In this document: positions 57,066-64,000 of the stretch, piece by piece
Layout of the letters: every line of letters begins with the position of its first letter
Position numbering within the stretch: position 1 is the stretch's first letter
Source: Cordilura impudica
Lineage: Eukaryota > Arthropoda > Insecta > Diptera > Scathophagidae
Length of the DNA: 64,000 nt
Direction: 5' to 3'
Assembly (NCBI GenBank): GCA_963682025.1
Contig: OY821517.1
Coordinates: 107,808,972 to 107,872,971 of the forward strand
Program-made: the position numbers and the translations under genes
The notes under the pieces: generated by a model
Database searches by the model: none
What the model was told of the DNA's origin: nothing
Seen by the model: only the letters and a program-made list of their open reading frames with translations

Positions 57066-60000
57066 AATAACAAAAATAAAAACAACTGTAAAGATGCGGT
57101 TATAATTGTTAAGATGTGGTCTCCATATGACAAAAACTACTTTTTAAAAACATTTGCTAATTACCGTAAAATTAATAAAGGCTTTAATTTCTGTTTAAAA
57201 CACCTTGGAGAATCTTCAAACAATAAATTTTTTGTCAATGAAAATCTTACTCAGTATAATTTTACCATTCTACGTGCGGCAATAAAACTAAAAAAGGAAA
57301 ATCGTTTTCACAGTGCCTTTAGTATACGTGGTCTAGTATATATTAAAAAGACTGCGGAAAGCAACATAATAAGAATTGATGATATAGAATATCTGGCTGA
57401 TTTATTTCGAGAATCAGAACCCGCACCTAATGCTAATGAACGTTTTCATACAACTTCTTATAAAAATCTTATTTTCCAACTATTTTGTTTTATTTCTAAC
57501 ACTTTATACCATTTTAAATACATTAATATATACGTTTATACAAACTTAAAATTTTTTTCAAATCAATATTTCAACAAACAATGTTAACTATAACTTTTTT
57601 TATCAAACTTATTACTTCGTGCGTTACTCGATCATTATTTTTAAAACTTAAAAATGAACAATACTTATAGAATAAATTCCAGGGATAATGTTGCGAATAT
57701 GGTTAGAGTCCTTGCCAATTAGAGGAAAGGTATTAAAATATGTCATATCAATACTCAAAGCTTAAGGAAAAAGATTGACGAATTTAGATTGATTTTTGAA
57801 AACTCAGGTATTGATTTTATATGTGTTTCGAAAACATGGTTTGATTCCGAAATTACAGACTTTTCCGTTTCCTTAAATGGATATAATTTACGTAGAGTTG
57901 ATAGAGAAGATGGATATGGCGGCGTTGCTATGTACATAAAAAAGGGGATTTCTTTTAGCATCAAATGTACATCTAAGAAAAATTGTGATTTTGAGGACAT
58001 AGATAATACAGATCCTCTAAATCTAATTGAGTATCTATTTATCGAGGTAAATAATGAAGGTAGGAAATTGCTTTTAGGGAGTGTTTACAGGCCTAATAAG
58101 AATCTTTGTACCAGGCGATTTTTTCGAACTTTGGAAACGCAAACAGCTTTGTACGATGATGTTATCATAGCAGGAGATTTTAATTCAAACCTTCTGGTAG
58201 ATTGTAGTTTCTCTGATGAATGTGCCTCGATTGGTTTAATATCACCTAATATCTTACATCCTACACACTTCATTGCAACTATTAATAGGCTTTTGGATTT
58301 GTTTCTTGTGAGTAATGAAATTAATATACTACTCTACGATCAACTGTCTGCATCATGTTTTTCCAAGCATGATCTTATTGTCATGACTTACAATTTCCAA
58401 CTTGTTATACAAGTTGGGAGGATTACTTTTCGAGACTTTAAAAACATTAATTTTAGACTCCTTGAGGAAGAATTTTTTAATATTGATTGGAATGCTTTGT
58501 ATTGCTTAAATTCTGTGGATGACCAACTCTCTTTTCTGGAGCAAAACATAAATTATCTGTTCGATCTAACTGTACCAATAAAATCGAAGATTAGTAGTAA
58601 TAAACCAAAACCCTGGTTTTCTTCTGAAATTAAAGATTGTATCAATCAAAGAGATTTTGTCTATGCACGTTGGAAAAGATTTAAAACAACAACATTACAT
58701 GATGATTATCTGACTGCTAAGAGAAACACAAATAAAATGACTAAAAAGGCCAAATCCAATTTTTATGCTGAAAAATTTTCTTCTGCCATTGACTCCAAAA
58801 GAACATGGCAAACGATACGCGAAGTTGGTATCGGTAAATCTACGCATCGAGAACGATGTTCGGTTGATGAAGGTACAATTAATACAAAGTTTTTAAGTGT
58901 TCCTATGGTTCAAGCAGATAAAGATTACTATATCAATAGTCACTCGAATAAATATGCTGAATCTTTTTTTTTTCTTTTGCTGCAGTAGACCAATGTGACG
59001 TTTATCTAGTTTATTGTCTATAAAATTTAACTCTATAGGAGTGGACGGGATTAATCCTAAGTTTCTCAAGATTCTTTTACCTCAGCTACTTCCAATTATA
59101 ACTTTTTTCTTTAACAAAATATTAACTTCAAGCCACTTCCCATCGAATTGGAAAATAGCTAAAATCATTCCAATACCCAAAGCTGGTTCCGATTATAGAT
59201 CAATAGCTATTCTTCCATTTCTCTCTAAAGTATTCGAGCGTATAATGAACAAACAAATGACTAGTTTCTTGGATCACAATAACTTGCTAACAGATCGTCA
59301 ATCTGGGTTCAGGAGGAAACACAGCTGCCTAACAGCCTTAGTTGGTGTTACAGAGGAGATTAGGGAGAAACTTAATGATGGCAAGACTACATTTTTAATA
59401 CTTTTAGATCATTCAAAAGCGTTTGATACCGTGGATCATAACATTCTTTGTTACAAACTTAAAAACTTTTTTAATTTTTCTTCAACCGCTACTCAGTTAT
59501 TGTCAACATACTTACGTGGCAGGTATCAGTATGTTGAAACTAGAATCCAAAATTCAATGACACTGCCTGTAGCAAGGGGCGTACCTCAGGGGTCCATTGT
59601 TGGGCCACTATTATTCTCATTGTACTCCAATGACCTCCCAGGCATTTTAACAAATTGTAATGTAAGAATGTATGCGGATGACATTCAGCTTTATACCAGC
59701 TGTAGTAATGCCCTAATCGACCAGTGTATTATCTCTATTAATCAGCAACTCCATCGTATTTATACATGGGCAACGGCAAATGGATTAGAGATAAATCCGA
59801 AAAAATCAAAATGCATTGTAATTCAAAAGCGACTTTCCAAACTAAATATTACACCTAATATAATTATAAATAATCAGAAAATTTAAATCGTTAAATCTGC
59901 TAAGAATCTAGGTATTTTTTTTAATGACACTCTTACGTGGTCGAACCATATTAACTATGCCTGTGGTCGTACTTTCTCTACGACTAGAACTCTGTGGCAA

Positions 60001-60722
60001 ACCCAGCATTGTACACCTATGAAAATAAGAATCCTACTTGCCAAAACTTATCTGATGCCTGTTTTACTGTATGGTTGTGAGCTATTTGCGAAATGTGATA
60101 CAATTAGTAAAAGGAAATTGAACATTGCATTTAACAACATAATCACATATGTATATGGACTTAATAGACGTTCTAGTATATCTTTGTTTTCATCGCAGCT
60201 ATATGGCGTTTCTTTAGATAATCTTTTAAATATAAGAGTTTTAGTTTTTTTTACATAAAATAATGTATACCCACAAAGCGGATCGTCTGTACGACAAACT
60301 TTATATTTCAGATATAAGCAGGGGAAAAAGAATTAGATCAATTAGATATAAAAGTTTAATATCGGAGTGGGAATTCTACATATTCGCAGTATCTCTCTGG
60401 AATTCTATACCCCATAGCTCACAACTTTTAAGTAACGCACGAAAATTTAAAGAAAATATTTCTAAACTCTTTTCGGCATAAAAATTTAAAACATTAAATA
60501 TTATTTGATATTATAATACATTTGATTAAATTAAATTTCAAATATTTCAACTTTATTCTTTAATTTTAAACTTATTGTTCTTTGCATTTTATATAAAGAA
60601 AATTTGTAATTAGTTATTAATTTATTAACGATTTTATAATTTTAAATACAATCGGTTCCATACTGCAAAATAAGACTTTTAGTCTTGTGTATGGAGCAGT
60701 TCCAATAAATAAATAAATAAAA
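57066..60722 (+). mobile_element. CR1/Jockey-like non-LTR retrotransposon, nearly full length
   Basis: ORF1 C-terminal part (57066-57480): VIIVKMWSPYDKNYFLK, FFVNENLTQYNFTILRAA, NRFHSAFSIRGLVYIKK. ORF2 from about 57720: ICHINTQSLRKKIDEF, CVSKTWFDSEI (Lys where the APE catalytic Glu is expected), GDFNSNLL, SKHDLIVM; linker PWFSSEIKDCINQRDFVYAR; RT GVDGINPKFLKILL, IIPIPKAGSDYRSIAIL, LLDHSKAFDTVDHNIL, GVPQGSIVGPLLFSLY, VRMYADDIQLYTS; stop at 59884; NLGIFFNDTLTWSNHI; LLAKTYLMPVLLYGCELF; SLWNSIPHSSQLLS ending at 60481. Also broken by a T-run shift near 58968 and one near 60255. 3' UTR ends in (AATA)n at 60703-60722. Few lesions, so relatively recent. Confidence 0.9.
60657..60695 (+). promoter_or_regulatory. 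3'-terminal hairpin of the non-LTR element
   Basis: TCCATAC (60657-60663) pairs with GTATGGA (60689-60695); inside, AAGAC (60672-60676) pairs with GTCTT (60682-60686) around TTTTA. Sits 8 bases before the (AATA)n tail, the place where an RT recognises its own RNA in many non-LTR clades. Function is inference. Confidence 0.6.
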
Positions 60723-60724
60723 AA

Positions 60725-61490
60725 ACAAGTAAGAAAATTATAGTCGGTCTAGACCCTATACCATGCGTTTAGAAACTCTATCTCTTAGGCCCAACTAACT
60801 GGACATAGAAAATAAGCAAAAACCAAATTTGAGTGGGATTTTTATTAATTTTTTTGGCTGCAGATATGAAAAAGTTCATATCGGATGCAATATATATATG
60901 GGTAGTAGGTCTAAAAATGGACCGATCCTGATCATGTTTGGTAAAGTCTTTTGTATTTTGCAAAAATTTATACAAACAAAATTTGAGAAGAATCAGTTCA
61001 ATATTTTTGTTCTTTTATAGATTTAAGTGAAGATCGGGAAGCAGCTCTATATGGGGCCAAAGGGATCATTTTTGAACTATTCATTAATGGATGTAATGAA
61101 CGCATATAAACCCAATTTGAGTAAGATCTATATGACAATTTGGATCTTATAACAATTTATGTCGATTTCGTAGGGGTAATTTGTTTGGGGGCTAGGTCTG
61201 AACATGGACCGATTCTCACCAATTTCAACAGCGTTCATCCCATGGCCGATCAAAGATCACGTACCAAATTTCATCAAAATATATTCATATTTGCGACCTG
61301 CAGTTTGATTACAAACTTGACATGGACACACAGACGGACGGACGGACGGACGGATATTGTTAAATCAACTCAAAAAGTGATTCTGATTCGATCGGTATAA
61401 TTAAAGATGGGTCTAGGTCAAATATTTTTGGTTGTTACAAACAGCAGCACAAAGTCATTATACCCAAACCACATAGTGGTATAGGGTATA
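60725..61490 (+). mobile_element. Helentron/DINE-like element copy I
   Basis: Plus copy starting directly in the A-tail of the preceding retrotransposon. The palindrome is internally deleted (TCGGTCTAGACCCTATACC). 3' end TGGTATAGGGTATA at about 61490. Confidence 0.85.
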
Positions 61491-61827
61491 ATAAATAAAA
61501 TGTACAAATTTAGTAGTGCACCTATCCCTCGATTTACACGATAGATGCGTTCCTGAAAAAATCGTGTAAACCGAAATAGAAAATATTTGTATTGAAAATC
61601 GTGGAAATCGAAAAAAGACACAAACAAGAACTAATTTAAAATTTTTTTTATAAAATTCATTTATTTCAGCGTAAATTAAATAATATAAAATTAATACATA
61701 TACAAAGTTAGAAGTATTCAGAGAAATTTATAAAGCAAAAAAAAAAAAAATTAAATCATAAAAATTCAAAAATTTACAAAGTTACAAGTTTTCAAAACAA
61801 TTCATAAAACAAAAAAAAAAAAAAAAA

Positions 61828-62606
61828 ACAAGTAAGAAAATTATAGTCGGTCTAGACCGACTATACGATACCCTATACCATGCGTTTAGAAACTCTATCT
61901 CTTAGGCCCAACTAACTGGACATAGAACATAAGCAAAAACCAAATTTGAGTGGGATTTTTATTAATTTTTTTGGCTGCAGATATGAAAATGTTCATATCG
62001 GATGATATATCTATATGGGGACTAGGTCTAAAAATGGACCGATCCTGATCATGTTTGGTAAAGTATCTTTTATTTTGCAAAAATATATACAAACAAAATT
62101 TGAGAGGAAGCAGGGCAATATTTTTGTTTTTTAATAGATTTAAGTGAAGATCGGGAAGCAGCTGTATATGGGGCCAAAGCCATCATTTTTGGACTACTCA
62201 TTAATGGATGTAATGAACGCATACAAACCCAATTTGAGTAAGATCTATATGACAATTTGGATCATATGGCAATTTATGCCGGTTTCATAGTGGTAATTTG
62301 TATGGGGGCTAGGTCTGAACATGGACCGATTCTCACCAAGAGCGTTCATTCCATGGCCGACAAAAGCTTACATACCAAATTTTATCAAAATATATTCATA
62401 TTTGCGACCTGCAGTTTGATTACAAGGTTTACATGGACATACAGACGGACGGACGGACGGACGGACGGACATTGTTAAATCAACTCAGAAAGTGATTCTG
62501 ATTCGATCGGTATAATTAAAGATGGGTCTAGGTCAAATATTTTTGGTTGTTACAAACAGCAGCACAAAGTCATTATACCCAAACCACATAGTGGTATAGG
62601 GTATAA
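61828..62606 (+). mobile_element. Helentron/DINE-like element copy J
   Basis: Full-length plus copy inserted into an A18 tract; (GGAC)n at about 62446-62470; 3' end TGGTATAGGGTATAA. Confidence 0.9.
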
Positions 62607-62789
62607 TAAAAATTTTAATAAACAATATGTATATGTAGTCGAATAAAAAAAACCAGTTATATATATATATATATCAGTTATCACATATGCTATGTATATG
62701 TTTGGTATGCAGCAAATCACGTTCGTTACTAGATGAAATTTCTTTATTTCCGGTTCGATACTTGTTAAATTGGAGACAATATCGTTTCG

Positions 62790-63085
62790 TGGAGATTTGT
62801 ACAAGTAATTTGTAATTAAAGCCTGAGTTGGTTTATTGTTTAAATACTTATAATTCTCCCGATATTATGCTAAACCTTCTGTAGTGTATCGCTGGAATGC
62901 GACGGCTCTTTCAATATTCTGTTCATGTTTTGCAAAAATGGTTTCCCAGTTTTTGACCTAACTTAAGCCCTTCACATATATTTTTCGTTGTCAGTGCTAC
63001 TGATTCTGCATCTCGTTCATCGGAATCATCGTTTTTTTCGGTCACCAAATTCACAAAATCTTCAACATCTAGCTCCTTATTTATC
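62790..63085 (-). pseudogene. pogo/Tigger-like transposase, C-terminal fragment
   Basis: Minus strand: DKELDVEDFVNLVTEKNDD, SVALTTKNICEGLK, then after a shift FAKHEQNIERAVAFQRYTT and YREN, KPTQALITNYL. This is the acidic linker and C-terminal helix pair that end Tigger/pogo (CENP-B-like) transposases. The catalytic DDD part is absent: upstream is the inserted Helitron at 63087 and the element's other end. Confidence 0.7.
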
Positions 63086-63086
63086 A

Positions 63087-63534
63087 CTAGACGTAACACG
63101 GTGTGCTTCGCTACCCCTCGCCCGTATCGTAATAAAAAGGCTCACGCAAAGTCCCAAGGCTCTCACTAATACAGTAATTCAGATGTATCACATTTAATAT
63201 TAAGTTTGTGTGGGGGTACCACGCGCATTTGTCTAATCCCGCCCATTTTTTTTGGCTGACTACTGACGTTAATAATAGATGACCTGAGACAAATTTGCAA
63301 AGCTTTCTCTATCATAGTACTTAATATATATGATATTAATAATGCGCTTTGTATGGGAGGTGCCATGCCAACTAGAAATATTACAATAAATTAAAGCCTG
63401 TAGCACTCCCATATCCGCAGTAAGACAATGTGAAAATTTCAGGAAGATCAGATGAGTAGTTACGGAGATTACCTCCTACAAACAAACAAACAAACAAACA
63501 AACAAATATTACCTCTTTATAATATTAGTACAGA
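63087..63534 (-). mobile_element. Short non-autonomous Helitron, family 2, copy 2
   Basis: CTAG at 63087-63090 after host A; 5' GA end at 63534 before host T. 448 bp, same family as 54253-54698 in opposite orientation, with a longer (GTTT)n run. Confidence 0.9.
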
Positions 63535-63864
63535 TGACAGCGTTACCATACGAAAAAAATTTTGGTAATATTCGTTAATATAAAAAAAAATTTAGAAGCA
63601 ACATAACTATATTGTTAATGTGAAAAAACCTGAATACCATTTATACTAATTATAACTAAATATGTATATTATATGTACATGTACATACAAAAAATGTAAT
63701 TAAAAAAAAAATCGTGCAAATTTAGGAAATTTCTGACATCCCTCGATTTATGCGAAAACAAAAAGATTGTGTTAAAATGAAAAAACAATTGTGTAAATCG
63801 AGGGATATGTGTATTCACTAGCCATGGAGAATAGAAAATAAGTTGATTTGATATATGTATACTG

Positions 63865-64000
63865 ATTTCGAAGGCTTATGATTCAGTTAATCATGATATT
63901 TTATTATGAAAACTTTACCAATTTGGTACTAATGGAAATTTATTGCAGTTTTTTAAAAGTTTTCTTACGAATAGGAAATTGACAGTTCAAATTAGTTCAT
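63865..64000 (+). pseudogene. Non-LTR retrotransposon RT fragment at the window edge
   Basis: Plus-strand frame: KAYDSVNHDILL, a stop, KLYQFGTNGNLLQFFKSFL, TNRKLTVQISS. RT block 3 to the YL.NR region; runs off the window end. Confidence 0.75.

Larger units (their letters stand above)
61516..63817. mobile_element. pogo/Tigger-like DNA transposon with nested insertions
   Basis: Inverted ends: left GTGCACCTATCCCTCGATTT then ACAC; right (inwards) GTGAATACACATATCCCTCG then ATTTACAC, related over about 20 bases with a small indel, each beside TA (61514-61515, 63818-63819). Internal CTCGATTTA/CGTGTAAA motifs repeat near both ends, as in Tigger-type elements. Contains a transposase C-terminal relic (62790-63085, minus), Helentron-like copy J and a family 2 Helitron. 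Confidence 0.75.

Overview
This is an AT-rich eukaryotic window that reads almost end to end as layered transposable elements. The most likely source is a dipteran insect, perhaps a calyptrate fly (inference). The grounds are about ten copies of a GTCC-microsatellite element resembling the dipteran mini-me/DINE-1 type, several Jockey/CR1-like non-LTR retrotransposons, three piggyBac lineages, a Transib element, and candidate short 54-59 bp GT-AG introns. I see no intact host gene. The only recognisable host-derived sequence is a broken copy of ASCC2 (52.85-54.06 kb). An unidentified exon-like open segment lies at 54-252.

Layout. 1-5 kb: candidate exon, non-LTR RT remnant, SINE-like unit, a duplicated piggyBac 3' end and the first Helentron-like copy. 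6-11 kb: two unrelated broken piggyBac transposases, the second split by a 759 bp element. 11.9-13.25 kb: a 487 bp tandem repeat in which every unit carries a hammerhead ribozyme motif on the minus strand. 15.9-22.3 kb: a Jockey-like remnant split by a head-to-tail pair of 2.8 kb Helitrons. 23.3-28.4 kb: another RT remnant, then a 4.1 kb Transib element with CGCCG target duplications and RSS-like ends. 29-31.9 kb: a piggyBac element with TTAA duplications and a two-intron but broken transposase gene, invaded by a short piece with a second hammerhead-like fold. 33-38 kb: RT remnant, three Helentron-like copies in alternating orientation, and a decayed Helitron helicase gene. 41.2-46.9 kb: a CR1/Jockey-like element split by a third Helitron. 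47.6-52.2 kb: a Gypsy integrase split by a non-LTR element. 52.85-54.06 kb: ASCC2 pseudogene. 55.2-60.7 kb: two successive non-LTR elements, the second nearly full length. 61.5-63.8 kb: a pogo/Tigger element carrying two nested insertions. The window ends inside one more RT.

Nesting gives a relative order of events. The Helitrons, the Helentron-like copies and the 487 bp array look youngest, since their copies are nearly identical. The retrotransposon and piggyBac hosts they interrupt are older and broken. All calls come from reading the sequence by eye; no alignment, folding or database search was run, so boundaries marked as approximate may shift by tens of bases.
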